64,000 bases of DNA, from assembly GCA_009739215.1 (NCBI GenBank), contig VSJF01000009.1, forward strand, positions 1,364,001 through 1,428,000. Reading direction: 5' to 3'. The first letter of the stretch is position 1; every line of letters starts with the position of its first letter. The notes under the pieces are model-generated. The model was given only the letters and a program-made list of their open reading frames with translations, ran no database searches and was not told the origin of the DNA. The position numbers and the translations under genes are program-made. Of the stretch, positions 1 through 11,484 are shown one piece after another. Origin of the DNA: Floccularia luteovirens (taxonomy: Eukaryota; Basidiomycota; Agaricomycetes; Agaricales; Squamanitaceae).

Positions 1-348
1 GAATTTGCTTATTTCGGGCATGGCGTTGGATTACTCGGCGCCGCAGACGGTGATGACGCACTCGCTGGAACGCTGACACCAGCGAAACCCCTACAAACTG
101 TTGCAGGGAAGAAATACAGCATCTCATTCTTCCAATCGAGTTCGTTCAGCTCGGCAGCACTCGAAGCACCGGCATTTGTTGACATCATGTGGAACGGAGA
201 GATTGTCAAGACTATCAGACCTGGCTTCTCTCACTTCACTCTTGTTGAAGCAGAAGTTACTGCAAAGGGTAACGATGTACTCGCATTCCACGGGGGACAA
301 GCACCAGCGTGGACATTTATTGATAATGTCGCAGTCTACGAAATCTGA
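1..348 (+). CDS. Fruit-body-type secreted protein, copy 1 (3' end only)
   Basis: This is the last 115 codons of a gene whose start lies outside the window. The reading frame is open from base 1 to a TGA at 346-348. The protein closely matches the C-terminal domain of the two copies downstream (for example GHGVGLLGAA, GKKYSISFFQ, MWNGEI and AFHGGQAPAW). The alternating hydrophobic pattern resembles a galactose-binding-like beta-sandwich of the kind seen in carbohydrate-binding modules; that is inference. No frame break is visible in this part. The opposite strand also has long open frames here, which I treat as shadows. Confidence 0.75.
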   Translation, partial: EFAYFGHGVGLLGAADGDDALAGTLTPAKPLQTVAGKKYSISFFQSSSFSSAALEAPAFVDIMWNGEIVKTIRPGFSHFTLVEAEVTAKGNDVLAFHGGQAPAWTFIDNVAVYEI

Positions 349-2074
349 GTTGCTCGTGAGACATGAGACGGGGAGTATTTTCACCTTTTTTTCCTAAAGC
401 TTTTAGTATTTAGCTCCCTTATTGAAGGAACTTGTTTGGTCGTGTGTTTACTTTCCTGGTGTTCTTCATAATGTCATTTGGGTCCTAAATTGTCATATTT
501 CTTATGAATTTTATGTATTATTTACAGGAAATTTTCCAGTTAAATGCAATACTTTTACAGCTGCAGACTAAGTTGGAATTATAAGAAAATATCTAATTAT
601 CAGAAACGTAACCCATTACCAACTTCGTCATTTATTTCATATGTCAGCGCCATGAATACTTGAGTACCAATAGGCACTATTAGCTAATCTGGTGGAAACA
701 TAGACGGAAGAAACGTTAAATTTAGAGTATTCCGAGGCGGATATATGCAATCTGCCGCGGGGCTGACACCAAAAGTAACAGAGTCCTTGAGATGGATGAA
801 GTCCGTTCGGACATACTTATAAATCCGTGTAAAAATGCTAGCCTCAACCAATCCGTTGGCACGACTAGAGACTGACAATGCTAAGCATTTGGTACCAAAG
901 TACTGAACGTTTGGACAATTGAAAGCTCTATAAAGTGCGGCATCCAAGATAACGGAATGCACCTCTTTCTACGGTATAACATCTCACGCTTCCGGCTGCG
1001 TGCCATCCACGTGGAAGCCACGCAGTACTAGATATCGAAGAAGACCTTGATAAGGCGAGCAGGCCTTTCATCCTATAGCTATCTCGCATCGGATACAGAC
1101 AGTAGCTTTTGGACAATGGGGAAGACGGATGGCGAGGTCAGAAGAACTTTGTTCCTTCTTGGGTAAGCTGTCATGTGTGCTTACAATGTGTTCTCCCGAC
1201 TTTAAGCCCCTTTATCTAGCATAATGCATAGAAAGCCTGCTATACATTTGTTTTCGCAACCACAATTAACGAACATGATATGTACTCGCAGTCTGCATAG
1301 CTGATCAAGCTAAAATTAGGTTAATTTCCTATCTTGTTCAAAGTCTGTGAACGCAGAGATATCGAACTACATACCTTGCCGGGTTATTTGTATTCGCACC
1401 GACTGGTGAACCAGACACTGTCAGGTGTGCATGTGAACCGCAGCGCGAACTTCTAAAAACTCATCTCGTGTTTAAGAATTCCCAAACACAAGGATCTATT
1501 TGGGGATTCGTGCGACAGGGCAAATTCTCAGCCCCGTTGACATAACAGAAAAGTCTGATGGGATGTAGTGTCGCCTTGTATTGAAGTGGCTATCCTAATT
1601 GGCTACGTAGCACACTCGTGCGATGAAGAAGACCATGGCTGAGCCACGTGACCGCGATTTTCTTACACGTGCAACTGTGATGTACGTGATACTTCAAGAA
1701 GACGCCGGCCATGTTGTTCACACTATGATGGAATGCAGCATTGTTCTTCAAGAGTTGGTCAAAAAGATTTCTCCTCGCGACAATACTCGCATTCGCTTAT
1801 TCATTGAGTGCGAGCGACCTTGTTGCCAATACCAGGAAAGAACCTGATGTATCATCTGAACTATGTTTCTTCTATGCCCGATCAATGTATGTGCGTACCT
1901 ACCTGCCAGTTGCAAAGACATGGAAGCCAGGAACTGGGAACTGCAATAGTGACTCTGTGATCTTTGGATCTGGAGCAAAACGGATTGAAAGAAGGCCTGT
2001 GAGAGGCATAAAAGCCAGCGAGTATGTGAAGGAAGGACAAGAAAACTTCTTCACTAGTCATCTACACAACAATT
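349..2074. repeat. Duplicated spacer between copies 1 and 2
   Basis: No gene is seen. Segments here recur in the next spacer (3818-5438). The DNA just after the stop codon is similar (348-600 against 3817-4080), including a shared TTTTATGTATTATTTAC. A block near 700-780 matches 4180-4255. The spacer was therefore duplicated with the gene, giving a unit of about 3.4 kb. An open frame at 1741-2199 overlaps the start of copy 2 and has no recognisable content. Confidence 0.6.
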
Positions 2075-3817
2075 ATGTGTTCCTTCAGCCGACTGCTTAT
2101 ATTTGTCTCCATGGCTGCAGCTGTGACTGGTACTGCAGTAATCGTCTTTGGGTACACGATCTGATGCTAAACTTTGTTGCTTCTAGCTGCCGTCACTGAT
2201 ATATCACCCCCTGGTTCGTTTGCTAAACCGGTCTTCAACGATAGTGCGGTCTATTTGAATACGACATTCACTGACGCGGACACCATTGCCTCCACTGCAC
2301 AAATTGTCGACCAGAAGAGCGGTGCTGCCGTCGATGAGCCACCAAATCAACCTGTAGCTAATACAACCGTGACTGCAGTTGATGGTCAACTCATCGACGA
2401 TGGCTCTTCGCCAAACAAAAGAAGTACTCTCTTTCAGAGAGGAACCGGAAACGTCATAACTCGTTCTCCTGATTTGTCGAAACGAATTATCGATGGTTAT
2501 GACCAAGTCTTCTCCGGAACTGGAACTGGATTGACTGATCGTGATGGTGCCATCGAAGGCACCGCATACCTTACGTACAGCCTGGTTTCGAATGCAACTT
2601 ATGATGTCGATGCCTGTCTCGAATTTTGTAACCGCGTCGATGGTTGTGGTCAGTGCAGTATACCCGCATTTTTGACAAATTTATTTTCTGATCATACTCC
2701 ATATTTTAGTGTTTGCCAACCTTTATTACGAGTTCAACAATGAGTTGCTTGACTTTGTTTTCAGTGAACACTCGAACTTGAAGTGTGCGTTGTATGGTGA
2801 TGTCCACACTGCTGCCGAGAAGACGAACCGTGGAGGACAGCAATCTATTCCACCCCCAGCAGGGTTGACATACATCCAACAAAGTAGTGGTTTTTCTGCC
2901 AAGTCTCTGGTTGATCCATCCCCTCCCGAAGGTTATGATCTCGTCTTTGGGCCAACTGATGGAGCCAACAATGCACCAGGGGTAAGGGATATTAGATGAA
3001 AACGTTCGGACGCTCTATTGATGACTTGGTTTAACAGTACATGGGATTCGCATTTATCGACAAATATGACGTCGATGCATGTGCACAACTCTGCAATACG
3101 CGCGGTGCTGATCCCGTCGGTGGAGCATGTCAGTACTTCAACATCTGGAGAGCTTTGGTGAATGGTGTTCCCACCACTTACACATGTAGCATGGTGTGTG
3201 AATTCCTGAAGTTGGAAGTTCAGTACGGCCTAACCTCCTCCTCACAAAGTACTACCTTGTTGCAGACCAGTCAACCGCTGTCAACTTTGGCCAAGGCGAC
3301 CTCAAAGTCACTTTCTCTCGTGGATATCAACGCAAAAACCTCGTCATTGACGGCGGGTTTGAGGGATTCAATGCATGTGACCAGTTCTGTTTTCGCTCCA
3401 TCGTATCAGAACTGGATTGGAACCAGTCCATCCGGAGGCACTCTTGATGCTACCATCTTTAATGACTTCGGTTTTGCACATTTCGGACATGGGGTTGCAT
3501 TACTCGGCGCCGCAAACGGGGATGATTCACTCGCTGGTACCCTGACACCAGCGAAGCCACTCCAGACTGTTACAGGGAAGAAATACAGCATCTCATTCTT
3601 CCAATCGAGTTCGTTCAGTCCAGTAGCACTCGAAGCATCGGCATTTGTTGACATCATGTGGAATGGGGATATTGTCAGGACTATCAGACCTGGCTTCTCT
3701 TCCTTCACGTTTGTTGAAGCAGAAGTTACTGCAAAGGGTAACGATGTGCTCGCATTCCACGGAGGACAAGCGCCGGCGTGGACATTCATTGATGACGTCG
3801 CAGTCTATGAAATCTGA
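2075..3817 (+). CDS. Fruit-body-type secreted protein, copy 2 (one apparent frameshift)
   Basis: The model has five exons: 2075-2129, 2187-2648, 2710-2981, 3038-3193 and 3250-3817. The start (MCSFSRLLIF) gives a hydrophobic signal peptide. The protein then carries two related Cys-containing repeats (motifs YDVDACLEFCNRVDGC and YDVDACAQLCNT), reminiscent of PAN/apple-like units, and a C-terminal sandwich domain. Agaricomycete proteins of this style are often labelled fruit-body specific protein; I recall this only loosely. One extra base lies near 3385-3410: exon 5 must start in one frame (YYLVADQST) but continues in another (PSYQNWIGTS). Copy 3 has one base fewer over the same stretch and stays open. 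This is either a real lesion or a sequencing error. Confidence 0.65.
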
Positions 3818-5438
3818 GTTGCTCATGAGATGGAAAGTATTTTCACCTTTTTTCCCCTGAAGTTTAGTATCTAGCCTCCCTTGTTGAAGGAAGTGTTTGG
3901 TCGTGTTTCTTTTCCTTGTGTTCCTCATCCGTTTTATAGGGTCCTAAACTGCCATTGCTTTCTATGAATTTTATGTATTATTTACGGGAATATTTCAATT
4001 TGGTATATGCAAAGCTCCTACATGATATTGGGATATTATGCAATACGTAACCTTTTGTGCTGTGAGATTATAAGAGAATAATGTTTGATTAAGAGAAATG
4101 TCATACATTACCAACATTATCATTTGTTTCAGATATCACCACCGTGTATTACAGTTCATCTCTTGCAGGGAACATAGACAGAGGAGCCGTTAGATTTAGA
4201 ATATTCCGAGGTGGGTGTATGGAGAATGGCCGCGGGGTTGACATCATGTCAAAGTTCAAAGGGTCTTTGAGACTCGGATGAAGTCGGTTCGGATATAGGA
4301 AGTCCATGAAAGTGCCGACCTGAATTGATCCATTGCTGAGACCAAAGACATAGATAGGGTACTGAGGTATTAAAGAGTGATGTCCAAAACAGCAGAATTG
4401 CTGTTGAGAAAAGAATTTATTGCAATATTCTAGACATCAAATTTTGGATTGTTGGTCCCGGGTCGGAGTCAACATGATTCAGGTCTAACGCCCAGGTACT
4501 ACGAGCGTATGGGCTGTTCCTTAATGTTCGGTTTCGAAATCCCAACCCTCTCTTCACCCGACAGCGCGGCTGTGCGAGCCGTAGTGAATCCAGGAACGAC
4601 CATGTATCCTGTAATACGTTGGGAGGTAAGTAGGCGTAAAGGAAAAAATTGACATTTTACACAGATAACGGATCCGGTCGACGTGATACCATCACGTACA
4701 TCTGATCTGCATCCGTTTTAGTAACCGCAATCACAAGTTACGAATATGAACTTGCAGTCCACATGAGCGAACAAACTGATATTCGGATTAGGTTAATTTC
4801 CTGAACTGTACGAGCTCTGTCATTTCGGGGTCATCAAAGAACAATCAGAGAACGTACCCTGTCGGGCCGTAATGTATCCATACTGACCTGCACAATCTAG
4901 AACTTGACTTTGGACCTACAAGAATGTATAGATTTTTTATTTGGGCATGGCGTACATTAATTCATTTTCTGACAAGTACTTTGTGTTGATTGATTTGTTT
5001 GATAAATAACCGCGTGATTATAATTTTCAACACGTGCTTAATTTCAGAACAGAAAAACAAACGCGCAGCGTTAAAGACTCTCAAGTTTTTCCGTATAAGC
5101 TGCTAGCGTCTGTGCATATCACATCTCACATCATCGGTAAAGTCAACTTTCCGTCAGGTTTTATCAATACCTTTGAACTGAAACTTGATGTATCATAATA
5201 TATGAATAGTACGAACATCTTTCTTCTATTCCCGATCACGTATCTTTATGTCTACCTGACAGCGCCAGGTTTTTTATGAAACAAGAGCGTGGAAGCCAGG
5301 AACCAAACTCATATTAACAATTTTTGGGATAATGGGGTCTGAACGGGCTGCATTTCCGATGGGGAGGGAAGATTGACTTAAAAACCAACAGTTATGTAGC
5401 TAAAAGAAAGAAACCAAGACCATCATCCGCACAACAAC
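3818..5438. repeat. Duplicated spacer between copies 2 and 3
   Basis: No gene is seen. Its first part and the block near 4180-4255 match the previous spacer, supporting tandem duplication of gene plus flank. The last 100 bases before 5439 are presumably the promoter and 5' leader of copy 3. I see no clear TATA box. Confidence 0.5.
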
Positions 5439-7178
5439 ATGCTTTCATTTCGTCGGTTATCGACCTTTCTCTCACTCGCTGCAGTTGTGTCGGGTACGGT
5501 ATCTTTTTTTGGGTGTCGTATTCATATAATGATGTTCAATAATATCTATGATTATTCCAGTGCCATCATTGCACCAGCGACTCCGGCGTCTTTTGGTGAT
5601 TTGAACACTGTAGAGGCTGTGACCTGAACAAAACTCTGACGGACGTGAACACTATCACTTCAACTGCACAAGTAGTTGACCAGAAGAGCGGACCTCCCGT
5701 AGATGCACCACCCAATCAGCCTGTAGCTGATACTGCCGTGACCGCCGTTGATGGTCAACTCACTGACGCGGGTACTTCTTCAAAAAGAGAAGTACTTTTT
5801 TTGAGAGAAGAGTCAGAGAGGTCGTAACTCGTTCGGCGGATTTGTCGAAACGAATTATTGATGGTTATGATCAAGTCTTCTCCGGAACTGGAACTGGTCC
5901 CAATGATCGTGATGGTGCCATCGAAGGCACTGCGTACCTTAAGTACAGCTTGGTTTCGAACGCAACTTATGATGTCGACGCGTGTCTTGAATTTTGTAAC
6001 CGCGTCGACGACTGTGGTCAGTTCACTTTTTTGCACCTGTGATGTTTAATTTTTATTTTCTGATCAACTTCCTGCGTCCCAGTGTTTGCCAACCTTTATT
6101 ATGAGTTCAATAACGTATTACTCGACGTTGTTTTCAGTGAACACTCGAACTTGAAGTGCGTGCTGTACGCTGATGTCCACACTGCTGCCGAGAAGACAAA
6201 TCATGGAGGACAGCAATCCATCCCAGCCCCAGCTTCATTAACGTATATCCAACAGAGTAGTGGCTTTTCTGCAAAGACCCTGGTTGATCCCTCCCCTCCT
6301 GAAGGTTACGAACTTGTCTTTGGCCCAACTAACGGCGCAAATAAAGCACCAGGGGTGAGCTACTCATAATGACAATTCCGGAAATTTCACTTAAGTAATA
6401 TATGAATAGTATATGGGCTTCGCATTTATCGACAAATACGACGTTGATGCTTGTGCGCAACTCTGCAACACGCGTGGTGCCGACCCTGTCGGAGGAAAAT
6501 GCCAGTATTTCAACATCTGGCGTGCCGTTGTGAATGGCGTTCCAACAACCTATACATGTAGCATGGTGCGCAAATTGCTCGAGGTTCGAGATGTAATCTG
6601 ACATAGATGTATAGTACTATCTTGTTGCTGATGAATCCACCGCTGTCAACTTTGGCCAAGGCAATCTTAAAGTAACTTTCTCTCGTGGCTATCAACGTAA
6701 AAACTACGTCATCGACGGTGGATTCGAAGGTTACCACGGATGTGATGACTTTTGCTTCACAACATCCTATGAGAACTGGATCGGTACAAGCCCACCAGGT
6801 GGTTCACAAGATGCTACAATCTTCAGAGCATCGAACTTCGCCCACATCGGACTTGGCGTTGGTTTACTTGGTTCAGTAGCCGCAGAAGATCTACTTCCTG
6901 GTACACTCTCGCCAGCCAAACCACTTCAAACTGTTGCTGGGAAGAAATACAGTCTTTCATTCTTCCACTCCAGTGCGATCAGCTTTCCTCCCTTGGAAGA
7001 TGACGCATTTGTGGAGGTCATGTGGAACGGTGATATTGTATTGACAATTAGAGAGGGTTTCTCCTCATGGAAGTTGTTTGAGGTGGAGGTGACTGCAAAA
7101 GGAGATGATGTACTTGCGTTCCACGGAGGGAAGGGACGGGCGTGGTCGTTTATTGATGAAGTTGCCGTTTTTGAGTAG
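5439..7178 (+). CDS. Fruit-body-type secreted protein, copy 3 (5' half frameshifted)
   Basis: Exon 1 (5439-5493) encodes a signal peptide starting MLSFRRLSTFLSLAAVV and has the same length, 55 bases, as exon 1 of copy 2. The rest follows the same exon plan: donor near 6015, exons 6082-6354, 6413-6564 and 6615-7178. The second repeat and the C-terminal domain are intact and end in a clean stop at 7178. In the 5' half the homologous segments lie in three frames (5561-5627, 5645-5827, 5842-6015). Two breaks are therefore needed, one near 5625 and one near 5785, the latter one base shorter than copy 2. It may be a decaying copy or the site of sequencing errors. Confidence 0.6.
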
Positions 7179-7745
7179 AGTCGCGAATAGCATTTTCTTC
7201 ATCTTCTGTAAATTGGTCGTTGCCTTTTTTAGCTTCTACGCAATAATTTTAATGTTATCACCAGTTCTATGATTTTGTGCTCTACTGTCTGTGTGACGTA
7301 CAGTTAGTGGAACATAGCGCGAGACTAGTAGGTGCTACAAACTGATAATACTAGGTGAGCAACTTGGTATTTTACTTGTATCCATAGCTATTGAGTAAGT
7401 AAGTACTTGGGTTGGTGGAACAGAACTAGAATATATAACAGGGAAAACATGAAGCGCGCACCTTTGATTTCAATGTGGCATCACATGTCGGCAGAGCGCC
7501 TGAATCATTATATCTCTCAAGTGTATAGTCTACCACATACTGGGATGCATTGCCTTCTTCATATTGCAAAGTTATAACTCTTGAGATGACTTACTATATA
7601 GTAATCCCGACTCATTTTGCAGAGTATTTATCCTCTGTGCATGAGGAACCCCCGAGAAAACCTATGTTAAAGATTTATAGAATTATATAAACACCATTCC
7701 GAGCACAAGTCCCTATTTATTTTTATAGGGTTGGAGAATCAGTGG
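7179..7745. other. Intergenic; F-box 3'-flank repeat at the end
   Basis: No gene is seen. The stretch from about 7615 to 7715 (TTATCCTCTG..., CCTATGTTAAAGA...) is one copy of a sequence that recurs downstream of nearly every F-box copy in this window, near 8310, 10160, 26050, 30330 and 33900. Confidence 0.45.
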
Positions 7746-7769
7746 ACTATTACACTCCATCTATGGCAT

Positions 7770-8270
7770 CGTACCTTAGAAAACTATCCTGCGACGAGAA
7801 TAGGTTCAATATATGAGGCTACAGGAATCCCACGTTTCGCGCACTTGAAAAAAATTTCCTCGATAGGAATGGAACGAGAAGTTACTTGCATCGTGATATC
7901 CTTCAAGAAGTTTGAAGGTTTGCAAGAACATTATCAAGTCCAGACCAGGGCCAATCAAAGGGGGAATATAAGAATGGCTCTGAGGGTAATCATAATTCGA
8001 TGGTTTCTAGAACAGGTGACGTCAACATCGACAACAGGGTTGTGAAGTGTTCAATGATTTTCTGGTGTGAACCGTTCTATGAAAGAGATAGCTAGAGACC
8101 GGATACCGGTGTTATATCCAAAATCGATAGCTGAGCAGAGCTGCATCGGCGCATGAGGGCCATGTAATAGAACGAATGGATGGAAAGACTTACTTGTAGA
8201 TATTAGAGAGAATGTCGTCAATCATATGAGTTTTCCCACGTGAAATGATTTAATTTTGGACCTCGACTTT
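7770..8270 (-). pseudogene. F-box gene 3' fragment (copy a)
   Basis: Read on the minus strand, this segment matches only the C-terminal third of the neighbouring F-box genes (compare 8450-8830 and 10290-10640). Shared landmarks are the segment matching the SGIDFGYN region and the segment matching the DNVLANLPSN region. No F-box end is present and the frame is not continuous. It is a partial tandem copy directly downstream of copy b. Confidence 0.55.
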
Positions 8271-8439
8271 GCAAGTAAGTTTTCCAATGTCATGTGGTGA
8301 TCGTTCAGTGGAGTAGTTATCCTCTGTTCATGAAAAACCTAATAGAAACCAATGTTAAAGACATATTTGAGCTCGATTCTCCTACCCAGTCACATGCTCC
8401 TTTTAATTTCCCGCTTTCATACCTTAGAAACTGAGACTA

Positions 8440-9634
8440 CTCTGACTGGTCTGCAAGAATCCCACGTTTCGCACATTTTGAAAAAGCTTCCTTGATAGGA
8501 GCATTCCATATCGTGATCTCCTTCAAGCAAGTTGAAGGAAGGTTGGCAAGGACATTATCAAGTCCAGACCAATCGAATGGGATGGCTCATGTCTGTAGGG
8601 TAATTGTAATTTGATAGTCTCTAGAACAGGTGACGTCAACTTCGACAACAGGGTTGTGACGTGGTCAAGATCTTCTGATGTGAACTTCACGAAAGAGATA
8701 ATTAGCGTTCGGATACCGGCTGTTATATCTGAAGTCGATACCTGAGTATAGTTATATTGGCACCATGAGGGTCATGTGGCAGAACGAATGGATGGAGAGA
8801 CCTACTTGTAGGTATTAGAGAAGAGCTCCCATATAAAACGATCTTCCATTGGAAATACTCTAATTTTGGACCTCGGTGTTGCAAGTATCGGGATATCGCA
8901 GGGAATTCACCAACATTATTCCGATATATTATGAGCTGAGTAATGTCAGGGAGAGTCACGAAGATTTCTAAAGCCTCAATGATTTGTGTGGGATGGTGTA
9001 CTATGATTAGTAAGCGTAGAGTAGGGGCAGGCTGGAGTCCGGAGTATGGTTCAGCAGTACCTTTCCAATTGGGATTCAGGTTGACCACCTCGAGCGTTGG
9101 AAATAGCGAAGGAAAGTTGGGTAAGGTATAACATAATGAGAGAGTAATAGTTCTTTCAAAGGACCGTGATATGAGGGCTAATGTTTCCTCGCACATGGAA
9201 TCCCGAACCCGGGACCACAAACGGAGAGATGTAACAGCATCAAGTTTCTTCATAGAGGGTATGGTCCGAGCAAACTCAGTAGGGCTTAGAATGAAGGCGA
9301 TATCCTCGACAAATGAGTTTATTGTACAACATTGAAATTGCAAGAGGCGAGCAAAGGTAGCTGCGGAATCGGCAAGTAGAGTGATGCTTGCGAACCAAGT
9401 TTTTCGTGAGAAAGAGAGCCAAGATTTGCATATGAAAGCTATTACGAGAAGAGTGGGTTTATCACAGTGTGCCACTATAAGTTCAATGAGTTCCCTAGGT
9501 AGCCTTGGTGTGGTAGATACTGTCATGATTGCGATTGGAAAGAGGACGAAAGCCTTACACGAATGCAAACGCTTTTCCCGTTTGGCAGTTTCCGTGAAAC
9601 TGGCACCAAGGGATCCACAATTGTTTCGAGACAC
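8440..9634 (-). pseudogene. F-box protein gene, copy b (C-terminus frameshifted)
   Basis: The longest open frame runs 9634-8723 (303 codons). Its F-box-like motif (LPRELIELIVAH, then CKSWLSFSRKT) is followed by leucine-rich-like sequence typical of large agaric F-box families. Such proteins usually recruit targets to SCF ubiquitin ligases. The likely start is Met 9526, because all copies share the following TTPRLPREL-type segment. At about 8745 the frame breaks one base before the conserved SGIDFGYN segment. The C-terminal portion continues in other frames to about 8440, with further breaks. Copies d and g share the same spacing at this point. Confidence 0.6.
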
Positions 9635-10268
9635 TACAATTTCACATCATAATCATCTCATCAGTTTTTCTTTCAACACATCGTTCTGTTTTAAACAGTT
9701 TTTATAACACAACGTTGTCTTCTTCATCATCTTTTGTCGTCGTCTATATGTGTTCTCAAGACTGTCAACACCCCATCATTTCCTTCGCCCCCGTTCACAT
9801 TCATCACTATCATCCCTTCATCCAGTTCTCATTTAAATATATTTTATATAGGCCCCGATTAGTTTGGGCAATTCCTTGAAAAGTATTAAACAGCTTCGCT
9901 TTGTGGCAAAAGGGAATCAGCGACGATGCTGCTCACAGAATTCCATATTAATTGCTTAGCTATTGTAATAAATCATAACCAAACTGATAATTCTACTCGA
10001 GCCCTTTATTCATAAATTACAGTTCCCAGCAGAGCGTTTCACAGTATTTCGAGATGCTCATTAGCTTCTGCTTCAGTAACAATGTGCTCCACGTCCAAAG
10101 ATACACTTCAATTTCGGAAAGACTAACAAGTAATGAAAGTGCTGTCGCGTCATGTAGAAACCTATGTTAAAGATGTAGTTGAGCTATTCTCCTACCCAGC
10201 AACAATTACTTCTGTTTATTTCTGGGGTCGAAGGATAGTCAGTGGACTATTACACTTCATCTATGGTA
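9635..10268. other. Intergenic; F-box 3'-flank repeat near 10140-10230
   Basis: No gene is seen. The end carries the F-box downstream repeat (CCTATGTTAAAGA near 10161) together with a segment ending GGACTATTACAC, also present near 7745. Confidence 0.4.
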
Positions 10269-11484
10269 TCATACCTCAAAAATGGAATGACCCCACACGT
10301 GTGTAAGGACCCCACGTTTCTCGCATTTGGGAAAAGCTTCCGCGGAAAAGCAGGGAGTTATTATAATGGCCTCCAAGCAATTTGAAGGAATGTTAGCAAG
10401 AACATTATCAAGCCTAGACCGATCGGAAGTGGAAAGGGGCGGCTGAGAATGGCGTAACTCTAAATGGACTGTGAAGTGGTCAAGATCTTCTGATGTGAAC
10501 CCTCTTAAGAAACGGATAACTAGCGATCGGAGACCGGCGTTATATCCAAAGTCAATACCTGAGTATAGTTCGTCGACGGCATGAGGGTCTTGTAGCAGGA
10601 CGAATGGATAGAAAGACTTACTTGTAGGTATTAGAAAAGGGTTCATAGCTGTGCGGATATTCCATTCGAAATGCTCTAATTTTGGACCTCGTTGTTGCAA
10701 GTATCGGGCTATTACAGGCAGTTCATCAACCTTGTTCTGGGTTATTGCCAGCCAAGTAATGTTAGGGGGAATCACGAAGTTTTTTAAAGCATTGATGATA
10801 TCTGAAGAATAGTTTGATATCTTCAGTCTCTGTAGAGTAGGGGCAGGCTGGAGTCCAGGGCATGGTGTAGCGAGACCTTCCCAGTAGGGATCTAACATGA
10901 CCTCCTCGAGCATTGGAAAAGAACATATAAATGATAATAGTGAAGGAAAGCTGGAGAAGTTACGAGGTAACGAGAGAGAAGTGATTCTTCGAAAGGACTG
11001 TGATGTGAGGGCCAATGTTTCTTCGCATATAGGATCCATATCTCCAATGAATATGAAAGAGAGACATATTACAGCATCGAGTTTCTTCATAGAAGGCATG
11101 ACCTGAGAAAGCTCAGTAGCATTTAGAACGAAGTGGAGATGCTTGATAAATGGGTTTATTGTACAACCTGGAGCTTCCAAGAGTTGAGCAAAGCCAGCTG
11201 CCCAAGGGCGACATGGAAAGAAGGTTTCAAACAAAGCTTTTCGCGAGAAAGTGATCCAAGATTTGCAATACCAGAGCTGTTACGAGACGAGGGGATAAGT
11301 CCATTTCATAGTGAGTCATTATAAGTTCAATGATTTCCCTAGAAAGTCTCGGTGTGGTAGTTACTTTCATGATTGCTATTAGAAAGGGGAAGTGTCTTCG
11401 AGCGAATTTAAACGCTTTCCCCAGTTCGGAGGTTTCCGTGAAACTGGTGTGCCCCCTAATAATCTGACATCCCCGAAAGCACAT
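10269..11484 (-). CDS. F-box / LRR-like protein, copy c (best preserved; one frameshift)
   Basis: Two open frames, 11484-11227 and 11234-10269, together cover the whole protein. The first holds the F-box (LSREIIELIMTHYE; likely start Met 11370). The second holds the leucine-rich-like body to a natural-looking end. They meet at about 11265, where one extra T (GTATTGCAAAT; other copies imply GTATGCAAAT) shifts the frame. This is the only F-box copy in which the segment before SGIDFGYN reads through in frame without a second change. If the extra T is an error, the gene is intact at about 365-400 residues. Role inferred: substrate adaptor of an SCF ubiquitin ligase. Confidence 0.6.

Noticed and set aside
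1741..2199. 152-codon plus-strand frame before copy 2
   Set aside because: It overlaps the start and first intron of copy 2 in another frame and encodes nothing familiar.
3406..3928. Long minus-strand frames antisense to the fruit-body-type genes
   Set aside because: They recur in all copies because the sense sequence is conserved. They contain no recognisable domain or start context.
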